Below, piece after piece: positions 46,532 to 58,150 of a stretch of 64,000 nt of DNA. Position 1 is the stretch's first letter, and each line of letters begins with the position of its first letter. The position numbers were made by a program, and so were the translations under genes. The stretch is taken from the NCBI GenBank assembly GCA_964247055.1, contig OZ176055.1, forward strand, positions 6,076,001-6,140,000, read 5' to 3'. This stretch comes from Paragordius varius. Taxonomy: Eukaryota; Nematomorpha. Below the pieces are notes generated by a model. The model saw only the letters and a list, made by a program, of their open reading frames with translations, was not told the origin of the DNA and searched no databases.

Positions 46532-47560
46532 ATATTTCATGATTTATATTATTATTATTGAAACAGCATCGCAAAATGTTTGACAGTTGGTATTTAAATT
46601 ATACATGATAAGTCTTAAATGGAAAGTGTGTGTTTGCGTATGCAATTATGTTATAATATTAATTGAGTTACAAATTACCAATCTCGAGTTGTATTTGTGT
46701 CAGATAGAGGGCTGAAATGTATAATGCTTTTCAACAGTGTTAGGTTTTCGGTCGTTAAAAATTAACCTTTCACTTAATAACACACGGTAATTCACAGTTA
46801 AAACCACAAATAACTGCCTATGGACATTTTATTCCCCCAATAACATTTCGATTAGAATTGGGTTGGAAACCCCCTTGTAAACATTAAAATGATGTTGAAG
46901 TAAAGGCATTTAATTTCTGACTGAAACCGATCACTATTTTATTTTAAAGAAAAAAATATGGCAAATTATTTTAGCGCTATTTTTATTGATATATTGTTTT
47001 TTGGATTTTAAAAGAACTTTTACACAGTTCCCAAAATCGTGATTTATAAAAATGTCCTGTGAAATATATATATTTTGAGAGATAATTATATTAGGATTCA
47101 CATGGTGCTTTTAGTTTGGGGCCTTAGAGTCATTTAAATACTTATATATAAAATATATGGTTTTTTGGTATTTGCATATCGCAAAAGTGCAAAATTTGCG
47201 CATATACTTTATTTCAAAAAATATTAATATAATATATCATAAACTAATTTAAAATATATATTTGTGTGCATCGAAGTCTCAATTTAATCACCTCTGAGAT
47301 AGACAAATTTTTAATAAAATAAACGCCAAAAATTTAGAGATTGCCCCATATTTTAACTATGCTAGAATATTTAATCAAACATTTTTATTAAATGCATAAT
47401 TTTTATTTTGAATCAAACGATATGAAGCACTTTATGTATTGCTAAAACACCTTTTCTATAAAATTTAATGAATTTTATTTTGGAGAATTTTGTAAAAACT
47501 TTTGAATTGAAACATTTTTATATTTTAGTAGGCGCAGGGCCGTCAACGACCCCATTTCGA
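46532..47560. other. non-coding spacer downstream of RPL19
   Basis: AT-rich, with no exon-like frame. It precedes a short direct duplication of CACATGTGAATATATAGAG at 47,568-47,605. Confidence 0.5.
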
Positions 47561-47639
47561 ATCGAAGCACATGTGAATATATAGAGCACATGTGAATATA
47601 TAGAGTGAATGATAAATGAAATTTAGGCTAACTTGCTAC

Positions 47640-48545
47640 AATTATCGGCGTATAACGGGTGGTAGAACTGGTTGGTTGGTTATTCGTAGTAAACGACTTT
47701 TTGGATATAATTTTCAATATTGATATCCACTCTATATCCGCTACATTATTATCGTTCAATGTCATCTTAATCTCATATTTTATTATGTCTAACCACTTCA
47801 TCGGTGGTTGCCCTCGTTTGCTTTGTCCTTTACATTCCCAAACATTGTGTCTTTCTCTATAAATGTTCTTTTTAGAATTATCTCCAAAAATGTTTGTTGA
47901 TTTATTTCTGTAGCTATATTTTTATTCTTAATTTTATCTTTCCAGGTGTATCCTAGCACCTATGCAGCAGCTCCTTTCAAAAGCCATGAGACTTTCTTTG
48001 TCTCTTTTTGAGAGTCCAGCTTTGACAACTATACGTGGTAACCGGGAGAACAGTACAGTAATCTTTTTTAGTTGGAATCCCTACGCTTTTTGTTTTTCCA
48101 AATCTTTATTAATTTTGCCTTCGGTTCTATACCCAATCCTATTCTCTTTCTAACGTCAGGAGTGGAAGACCCATCCACGGAAATTTTAGCACACAAAAAA
48201 TTTAATTGATAACTGCTTCTATTCTGACTTAAATTTTTGTTATTAAAAGTTCGTGATTGCTAGAGCAATCACTGTTTTTTGTCTGTTTTTGTATCGAGTA
48301 TAGAGCTTTTCCATTTGACATATTATATAATCGATTTGGTTTTTTAAATTTTCCGCATGGAGAGGTCCATGTGTACAGCCTCTTTTTGTGTTGTGGAAAC
48401 TATGTGTTGGTTATCATCTCGTTTTCCTGGCAAATATTGATCAATGCCCCCCCTCCAACCTCGTTTCGTTCTTCCAACCCATATGGACTGACTATTTGAT
48501 CTACACTACCTCTACCAATTTTACTGTTTCAATCACCTCCTATGA
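47640..48545 (-). mobile_element. LINE relic, right of a Harbinger-type insertion
   Basis: On the minus strand, 48,250-48,540 resembles part of an AP-type endonuclease domain (HIVSTTQKEAVHMDLSMR), and 47,640-48,200 resembles the reverse-transcriptase C-terminus (MAFERSCCIGARIHLER, then KRGQPPMKWLDIIKYEIK). Stops and frame changes are present and most of the RT is missing. With 49,799-50,068 it forms one worn LINE copy interrupted by a later insertion. Confidence 0.65.
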
Positions 48546-48548
48546 TAA

Positions 48549-49674
48549 CACTAGACAACAAATTTTAACTTTTTTTAACTGCCATTCTTGTAAATTTAAA
48601 ATTTATTTCATTAAAGTACATAATTAGTATATCTGAAAAGAAAATTGGTCTAGCATGGAAGAATTTTTTTATATTAGAGATTATCGATAATTTTTGGCCG
48701 CGATTTAACATTAAACTCGAAATTTCGAAAATTAAAAGTTTTAGATATGAAGCCAAGTATTTTATATCATTCGAAAGAGCGCAAAAAACTGCATCTTTTA
48801 AATGGTAGTAAGTCATTTAAATCAATCGGATGTAAAAGTTATTTGGATTTAAATGGTCGAAATTTTCAATCCTTAAATAAGTCAAGAATTTTCACAGAAA
48901 AACTAATTTGAAAATCATATAAATTATTTTAATTTAATTATTAGGGTTATATTAGTATTTAATTTAAAAAAAATGTTTGAAAAAGCTTTTGGCTTGCTTT
49001 TTTAATAAAAATTATTATTATCATAAATATTTTACCTAGTGGATACTAAAATGCATAGTTATAACTGTAAATTTATTACATAATGGCTATAAAAAGATCA
49101 AAAATACCTTAAACTTTGTTTTTATCTTTAAAATTTCGAAATTATCAGCATTATAAAGAAAATAAATTAATATTGATGAGATGGTAGTTTTTAAAAAACA
49201 AAAAACTTAAAAATGGCTGTTTTGAGGGACATAAAAGCAAGAAAAAAATGTTTTAATCAAAAAAACTTTCTTGTGTTATCTTTTTTGGACATTCATCACC
49301 ATCTAAACAAAGTTTGAGCTATTTTCATCCATTAGTTTTAAAAATATAATAATTATAAAAAATACTCTCGCTTCGCGCGTTTGTCGCTCTTTGTGTCCAA
49401 TATTAACTGTCGATGTAATACATATTAGTATGGATTTTATAGAGTTTTTATTACTCTTTCGAATGATATATTACAAATGGGCATTACTTGTATATTTTGA
49501 AAGAAAAATATTTTTTTGTAAAATTTTGATAAAGAGGGCGCATTATCAAAAAAATCAAATTATACAAAATTCTTCCAACGAGTTATAATTTTTATTTCAG
49601 ATTTTCTGTTAAAATGATACTAAATATCAAAAAATTTAAAAAACTCGAATGGCAGAAAAATTTGTTGTCCAGTG
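48549..49674 (-). mobile_element. complete non-autonomous Harbinger-type element
   Basis: Terminal inverted repeats CACTAGACAACAAATTTT and, on the other end, CACTGGACAACAAATTTT, flanked on both sides by TAA, the 3-bp duplication of PIF/Harbinger insertions. It is 1,126 bp with no transposase frame. It lies inside a LINE relic, so it is the younger of the two. A truncated relative is at 33,876-34,790. Confidence 0.75.
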
Positions 49675-49798
49675 TAATCATATATACTTTCTTCGTTTCA
49701 TTCAAAACTATTTGCAGCTTTGCATAAAAATCCATATCTTCTTTAATTTGATGTAGCAGTATAGACTACTATGTATGTAAATTTAAGTGGCTTAGCAT

Positions 49799-50068
49799 TC
49801 AGCCTAATACACATACCTTGTATACCGCATAAGTAATTAGACTTTTATTCGTTTTTAATACCGCAACGCCTTCTGATTTTTGGTCATCTCTCCCCGCTCT
49901 TAACAATGTATATTTTTCGTTTTGTGCTTTCACGCTACCTTCTTGCTTAGTTTCCGTTAAAGCCAGTATATCCAAGTTCAATCTTTCCATTTCTCTTTCA
50001 ATTATAACCTGTTTGGTTTCTGTTAATGAACGCACATTCCAGCACCCGATTTTAGTCGGGTGCATCAA
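49799..50068 (-). mobile_element. LINE endonuclease fragment (CFDP2-like)
   Basis: An open stretch reading KIGCWNVRSLTETKQ, then LDILALTETKQEGS and LRAGRDDQKSEGVAVL, the start of the exo/endonuclease/phosphatase (APE) domain of non-LTR retrotransposons, often annotated as craniofacial development protein 2-like. It is the 5' portion of the relic continuing at 47,640-48,545. Confidence 0.75.
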
Positions 50069-50457
50069 TTACATGGTTCTATAACTATTTTTGGAAAAAC
50101 CTTAACAAATATTTGATTATAGTTATATTAATTTTGGGTTATTATTTATATGTAAAAATTAATTTTTATTTGCAACGGCAAAAGGGTGTGATTCTGTTAA
50201 AACCATTAATATTTTTAACATTGTAGATATCAAACATAACCAATTTATTGTAAGAATCATTTGATTATAAAAAACATTTTTTCTGATTGTAGCAATAAAC
50301 ATTTATCACATGTTAAAATTAAACTAATCATGATTGTGTTATTGTTGAACTTATAAAAATATTGTCATCGCATTCGTTTTGATATAAAAAAATGTTGTAA
50401 ATTATATATTCATTGTGCGTTAGATGCTAAAATTACATATATATATATTTCATATAT

Positions 50458-53400
50458 TTAATCAACATTGATGCTACAAACATTTTCATTAGCTATCAAT
50501 GGAGACTCATTTATTGCATGTTGTGGTGGTAGGCTACTGAGAAGTGAGGTGCGATTAATTAACTGATCATTTTGTTGCATCGAATTGAATATTGCAGTTA
50601 GTATGATTTGACGATCTGTATCAGTTAACTTGGCAAAGTCTTGACTAGATCTAATGTGATAAAATTTTACGCGTTTATGAAGAAAAAAGGTTTTTATTAC
50701 AGAGGAAAATTGAACTATCAAAACGTATAAAAACCAAAAGACTAATATTATTTTTAATAAGCAGATACTTTGTAAAACCCTGATTGCAACATAAACTATA
50801 TAAATTTAAATTATATAATTGAGTGCATTACCACTTTACTTCTCTTATCCCGGTTCGCAACTTAAAACAATTTAAAATTGTTACAAATATATTTGTATAT
50901 TTAGTTACGTTCTGTCCTTTGGAATTTTTTTATCATAATGTTTTCCGAGAAATTATAGAAGATACTTATAAAAATATTAAATTCTTTAAAATTTTTGAAA
51001 AAAATTGTTTAAAGTTAAAAAAAAGTATACTTTATTTGGACATACATAATCCCATTTATTGCATTTACCAAGTCAAGGATCGCAGTTATGGCCGGTCGTT
51101 GTATATGCAAAGATGATAGAAATGTATTTGAAAAGTATCGATTATTAATTTTTGCATTATTATTATTATTATTGTGATGGTTTAATCCGTTTCCTTCAGA
51201 TTTTTCTGGCCCGTTTGACGCACAATTATTGGGTATATATTTCCCTGCATTAAGGCACCTTTGCATAGCAACGGCTTGTTTTGTTAAATGTTTTATGCAA
51301 GTAGCACTTTCTATTGTTTTATCATGTCCTTCACCTAACTATGTTAAAATGACATTATTTATTCATTTAAATCAGGGGTGTCCCACATGAGGCCATCTGA
51401 GGCTTTATGTGCGGCCCGCGAAAAATTTAATTGATATTTCTCAAACAATTTTTCTAAATATGTTTATCCAATTGGCAAGAACTAAAAAAATTGTTACATT
51501 ATCTATAATTGCCCATATATAGTTTAAATGCGGCCTTCCGGTCAGCTATTTTTTAAATATTCCTAAAAGCATAATTCCATAAATTGTAATTATCGATATT
51601 AAAACACGTACTAAGATTTTGTATATGGCATAAGATTGTTTTTCCTTCATGAGTGCCAATCGGAAGTTCCCCTGGCAAGAAAAAACTCCGGCAATTAGGT
51701 GATGTATTACGGCCGTTTTTATACTAACTTCCCCATAATACCTTTAAAAAACATATGTTTTTTATCAAAAAAATTTATTTTACAGCGAAAGATAGGACGT
51801 AAAACGTGTACGACAGATTTTAAAAATTACCATATTTAAAACGTTGATTTTATTACAACTTTGAACAGTGGCGTACCGAGCATTTGCGGCGCCTGAGGCA
51901 AATCAATAATGACAGGTATTCTCCGTAAAAACGCAATTTTAATCAAGCGTTTTTTATCAGCTGTTGGGTAAGGAGCTACTCCCCTTAAACTGCACCACCA
52001 TATCGAAATTGCGTTATTTAGGAGTTAATTTTCAAAAACATATCAGGCCATATAAGTTTAATATAGGCCTGAAATATTACCCGTAAATGTCAAAAATTTA
52101 AGTCCAGCGGTTTTTTTTAAATTAGCCGTTAATTAGGCCCTTTACGCCCTAAAAAATGCGCTATCATTTAACTATTACTTAGTTTTGAAGCCATTCCAAA
52201 AACTATTAATAACATAAGGAATGAATGATGATTCCAGTTATTACCCTATAAAGGCAAATTTTTCGAACGTCTTTTTTATATTGGCTTCTGGGTAGGGAGC
52301 TACCCGCCAACAACTGCCCCCTTTGGAGACAAATTTGAGAAAACTTATCAAGCAATATGAGTTCAATAAGGGCTTGAAATATTACCTTAAAAAGGCAAAA
52401 ATTTGAGTAGAGCGGTTTTATTAAATTAACCCTTAATTAGGCCTTTGCCCTGAAAAAATGCACCACCGTAGAATGACTTTGTGGTTTTGGGGCACCACGA
52501 GAGCATATGGAATCAATCATGATTCCAGGTATCACCCGAATTAAGGCAAAAAATTTAATTGAGCTTTTTTTGTTTCGCTCCTGGTTAGAGGCTACCCGCG
52601 TAAAACTGCGTCCAATCTCGATACATGGCCTTTGGAGCCAAATTTCAGAAAACCTATCAATGAATTTCATAATAATTCCAGATAATCCCCATATGAGGGC
52701 AAAAATTTTAACCAGCGCTTTTTTATACCTGCCTTGGGTTAGGAGTACCCGCCAAAAACTGGTCCACTATATAGTTGCTTTGTTTTGGAGCTAATTTACA
52801 GAAAATTATGAAGCCATATGAGCTCATTAAAATATTGAAATATTATCCGTAACTAGATAAAAAAAATCAGGCGTTTTTTATAGCCGTTAATTTGTGGCCT
52901 TTATGCCCTAAAAATACGCCATCTTATAACAATAATTTAGTGTTGAGGTATTTTTTCGAAACCCCATATATGGTATCAAAGATGATTCCAAATATTTGCC
53001 ATCAAGAAGCCATACGAGTTCAGTTAAACACATTTCTGGGGAATTTGTATAATATCATTCTTTCCTTTAAAAAGGCTACCGATCATTATAATATCTTGTA
53101 TAAATTTACTATGACTCAGAAGATGTTAAAGAAATTTATAAAAATGTAGATTTATTTTTGTAAATCTCTTAAAACCGAAATAATCCTGATAAATGTTATC
53201 AACAAAATTTATAAGCGTTTTTCGAATTGTTGGAGTCGTTGAGAAACTCGCTATCATAAATGGGGTCGGGAATTACAAAAGTTTAAGAAGCCTGATCTAT
53301 ATGATAGTAAATTTATTCATTTTTAAATGCATAAATATTCTAATAAATTCTATAATATGGAAATCTATATATTTATAAAAATGGAAAGTAGTGGCTTTGT

Positions 53401-56400
53401 GATCTGTTTCCGAAAAACCGGTAGACCCATTCAAATCCAAACATTGAAAAAATATAATCATTAATAAATGCCCCGACAATAGCTTCGCCCTTTTTTGAAA
53501 TAGGCCCCCAGTTCGGGCACACCCCGTGTGAAAAATGGGTTTTTTTTGAAAACAGAAGTCCACAAAAATCGTGTCTTTGAGACAATCTTTCGGAGAACGT
53601 GTTGAACCATATTTCAAATGTGATTTTTATTTGCTCATTACCGATTGCGCCGAACATGGTCGTCTCGCTTTTATAATTTAGGCCCTATATTTACCCGCTC
53701 CCCCCATAAAATGCCATTTTTTTCAAAAAACAAAGTCCACAAAAATAATTTTTAAATCTATTTTTCGCCCTAGGTATGAGACCGTTTGGCCCAAGTAAAC
53801 AATATATTAGTATGAATGCACCGTTTTAAAATTTTATGAGATGATAGCTATTAAATAATGTTTCGAAATACTTTTTCAAATAGCGCCCCCCTCCCACCCG
53901 GGAGTCCGAAGGACTTCCTATTTTCGCTAGTTATATATAAAAATAATGTTTTTGTTGCATATATTGAATTGATCTTATGATAATGGCCAACAATAATGAT
54001 TTAAAAAATAATTGTAAATCTAGGATGATTTTACAATACATAAGAATTACAATGAATTTTATTTAATAAATTATTAATTATATGAAGATTTTATCACTTG
54101 GAAAGGAAAAAAACAACTAAGAAAAAAAATATCTTTTATGTAAAAATTTTTCGGGCTTTTGATATTGCAAAATTATCAATTTCATTAAAATCTATCATAT
54201 TTATTTTTCCACTCTCAACAATGTTAATCATTCTCGTTTTCCGGTATAAGTGAATAATAGTGTATATATTTTGGGGATTATTATATTGCTGAAAAATCTC
54301 ATTTGAAAGTTCTTATTATTTTTGCATAATTAAAATTCAATTTTAAAAAATCATTTAGGCGCCCCTAAATAACGGCGCCCGGGGCATGATGCACCCCCTT
54401 GCCCCCCCCCCCCCCTCGGTACGCCCCTGACTTTGAAACGTAATAATAAATTTATTAACAATTTATATCTCTATTTTTTATTTTACATAACAATGATTAT
54501 TAATAAAATAAGGTTAAAATAGTAGAATAGTGGTCTTTTAAGCTAATATTTTTTTAGTTTTCATGTATTGTCGGTATATTCTCAATATTTACTGTAAAGT
54601 ATATAGACAATACTGCATTAATTACGCTTTTATATTCCTAACTTTATAGCTGTTATATTAAATAAAGGTTACTTTTTGGATAAATACAAGGCATTTTCGA
54701 GATAAATCATAGACTGATCATACATACCATTTGCATATAGAATTAGACCCAAGTTACTCTGATAAATTTATAAAAATAATTAGTTTTATCGAATATTTCT
54801 AAAATTGGAAAATGAAAAAATTTAAAGTTATAACATACATCGATAGATATAAATTCAGGATGATCATTTTGTAACACTATTAGAAGGAGTAAATATCGAG
54901 CCCTGTAAAGCAATTTGAGTGAACAAGTTAGTCGGAAATTTGCCAAATAATAAATGGCTAAATTTACCTAGAAAAGTAGATATATTAACATTATTAAATT
55001 ATAATAAAAAACGTTTTTTGAATTTTTTATTATTAAACAATACAATCTACGATTACAATTCAAATTCACCCTAAACATAAATTATGAAGTTTCGGGCTAA
55101 TGTAACTAATCATTAATATAAAATATATCTTCATGGCATAGTTTATTATTTTTTCAGTATTATATTCTAATTTTAAACAAAATTTAATTTTTTTAAAAAA
55201 TATAAAATATAGGTGGATTTTACTATTCAACTACACAAAATTCATTTTAGGGTAAATTTGAAATGTTTAAGGGTGAATTTAAAAAATTGTAAATGGTATA
55301 TATAATTAATTTATACATAATCCAAAATTGTGTTGGGATGATCTATCCCGTGAATCCTTTCACTCATGATTGTGGCTTTGTATTGAAAGGCCAGTGCCTG
55401 TGCATAAATTAAAATTCATATATTTAAAAAATGATATATTTTTAATTAGAATGGATTCAAAATGGAATTAAGGTTTACCTGTAATCTTTCTCCAATCAAA
55501 TAACACAATCGTGACATGAGACGTAGGCATGAAGCGATTTCCGGGTGAAGTGGTCCATATATATTGTTCATAATGTTAAGGGATTCTGAAAAGAGTTCTA
55601 GAGCCTCTTTCAATGCACCATCTTGGACCCTGGCTTGTCCGGCTAGGTAAAATGCATGGGCATCACTAGACTATATATGACACAAACATTTTAATTCTTA
55701 TTTGTTAAAATTGTCCTTTGTGACTTAATTATTGCTTTAAAGTTTACAATATCCATTATGATTTACGGTTACTCATTTATTATAAAGGATGGAAAGAGTT
55801 TAAATAATTGAATATAATTCTAAACTTGGTTGTAACCAGCCTATGTTTTCTTTTATGAAAACGAAAATCTTACCTTGTGATTCATGTGTTTTACAATAGG
55901 GATAAGGTTGATGATATCATCCTCGCAAAATATTATATTTCCCGATTTATGAGTGGGTGAAGCATTTACACAGTTTTCAAATGTATATTCTCGCAATACA
56001 ATTTGTATACCAGTCACAATACAAAGCCGACGTAGGATAGCTGAAAATTTAATGTCATTTGCCTTGCAAAATTGATGGAAAGTTGTAAACTCACTATAAC
56101 ACATATATATTTATAAGTTTTATATTCCAAAAATTTGGAATTAAATATAATTTTTACTCATCAAATTCGTATAGATAGTTTTCTTTTATATCATTCAATA
56201 AAATTTTCCACAAAGAACCCGGTGTAAGATTTGTCCAATTCCATTGATCTAATAAATATAATAGATCAGGGTTTAGTCGTTATAAATCCATTCATTGTGA
56301 CCAATTTTTATAACCAGCCAAAAACTTTTGAAGCTAGTGATAATAAATATTTTTTTATTTCCCAAAAATTAAATTATTAACCAAATACGGATTGCATTAA

Positions 56401-58108
56401 TAAAAAGTTTACCATGAAAAATCGATATTTTATGATGGTTTACCTTCAGGAATTTTTAACGTTAACTATAACAATGCAACAAAATATAAAAATTTAAAAT
56501 TTTGCATTATTTGATTGTAAATAAAAACGGATTTATATTAAATACATATTAATTTTGAATGGTCATTAGCCTGGTAATCTGGTTCTTTTTTAATCGTTCA
56601 AAAATTTAATAATATACCACTTACAATTCAAATTCACCTTTGAACAATTCTCACCCTTAAATAATTTAAATTCCCCCTTGAACAATTCAAATTCACCCTT
56701 GAACAATTACCCTCGAACAATTCACCCTAAAAATAAATTATGAAATTTCAGTCTAATATACATCATTAAAATTAAATATATTTTTATGGCATAGATTAAT
56801 TTTTCAGTATTATTTTAATTTTAAACCAAATTTCTTTTTTTAAAAATATAAAAAAATATATAATTAATTTAAAAAAACACAATTTATTTTAGGGTGAATT
56901 TGAATTGTTCGAAGGCGAATTTGAATTGTTAAGGGTGAAGAACTGTAAATGGTATATTTGAATTTTAAACTGTTAACTCTAAGCCCGTTCCAGTTTTATT
57001 AATAATTATGAATGAATAAAATGATTTTATAGTAATAAGTACAGTTGGATTCAGAAGAATTATAATTTGAGTGATGAGATCCTGTTGTATTACTACCACT
57101 TTTTTTCCTTTTACCATTTTTTCTTCTATTAGCTATATTGCCATTGTTATTGATGCTATTTTCAATATGATTGATTTTATTTTCTGATTGAGTGTTTTGT
57201 ACATTTAGGCTTAAAGCCATAATATGAGCTGGTAAAGGTACACTTTCCAACGGACAAAACAAACAATTCAGGAAATGGCTAATCATGATACACAGGTAGG
57301 AGGAATCACAATTACGAATCAAGCCTTTAAGGACGTGTTTGCAAGCACGTATAATCATTTCTGAGCAAGTTAAATTCTACGAAAGATAATAATTCATTTA
57401 TAGGAAAGATTATTTATGTAGCGTTTAAAAAAAATTAAATGAGCTTACAATCAGGTAGCTAAGCTTTGAAACGCTTTCCGGTTGCAAACATTTCGTTTTT
57501 TCATAAATCATTTTAGTCAATACTCCCAAATATCTTATGTTTATACCACGACCATGCAGGATTGATACTAAAGAACTTCCCTCAATAGGTATTACACTAA
57601 GATTTGTAAATTCACCAATCTAAATAAATGTTATTGTAAAAATAATTTATTTTCCACTTATCAGATCCTGCAAAAATATAAACGCATTCAATGAAATTAA
57701 AATTAGAATGGTAATTTTTTTGGTAGACTGACTGACATAAAACATATTTTAACAAATTTTACCAGTTCAGGGATTTGATGGTGTATAATGAAATCAGCGG
57801 CATCCAGTAATAAATTTTGCTCGGCTTTCAATTTTTTATTCTAAAATCAGAAAATTATATTAGCCCAATTTTTTTTTCAAAAAAGGACTAGTTAGCCCAT
57901 TTTTTTATTATGATTTAAAAAAACTGAATACAGGGTTTTATATATACTTCACACGGATCATGAGTAACAAAGTTTGAAAATGCATCTGGATTAAATTTCA
58001 ATTCATTGTATGAAATTGGGAATTTAGTTCGAAACACCATTCCATGTTCAATATTAAGCAGTTCATTTTTGATTTTATCTAGACCGGATTATTGTTATTA
58101 AATTTTGG

Positions 58109-58150
<42 letters not shown>

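Larger units (their letters stand above)
51866..54429. mobile_element. 2.56-kb hAT-type element with perfect 8-bp target duplication
   Basis: The left end is CAGTGGCGTACCGAG and the right end, inverted, CAGGGGCGTACCGAG (14 of 15 match). ACTTTGAA is duplicated exactly on both sides (51,858-51,865 and 54,430-54,437), the hallmark of hAT insertion. No transposase is recognisable. Inside are a degenerate satellite (about 51,900-53,110), an inverted copy of the 600-bp repeat (53,368-53,931) and a C-run of about 15 near the right end. It accounts for most of the 2,931-bp intron between CLUH exons 54673-54758 and 51612-51741. Confidence 0.88.

Noticed and set aside
51612-51671. A short CLUH exon with an acceptor at CCAG before 51,671
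   Set aside because: The sequence upstream to 51,741 is also coding ([15 protein letters not shown]) and aligns to CLUH without a gap, so the apparent acceptor lies inside a longer exon.
51756-51830. Apparent CLUH-like exon (frame with NLSYTF) upstream of 51,741
   Set aside because: There is no AG before it, and the true exon with [10 protein letters not shown] was found at 54,673-54,758 in the correct phase.
52437-52794. Open frames on both strands within 52,437-52,794
   Set aside because: They lie inside the degenerate satellite and are not conserved between repeat units.
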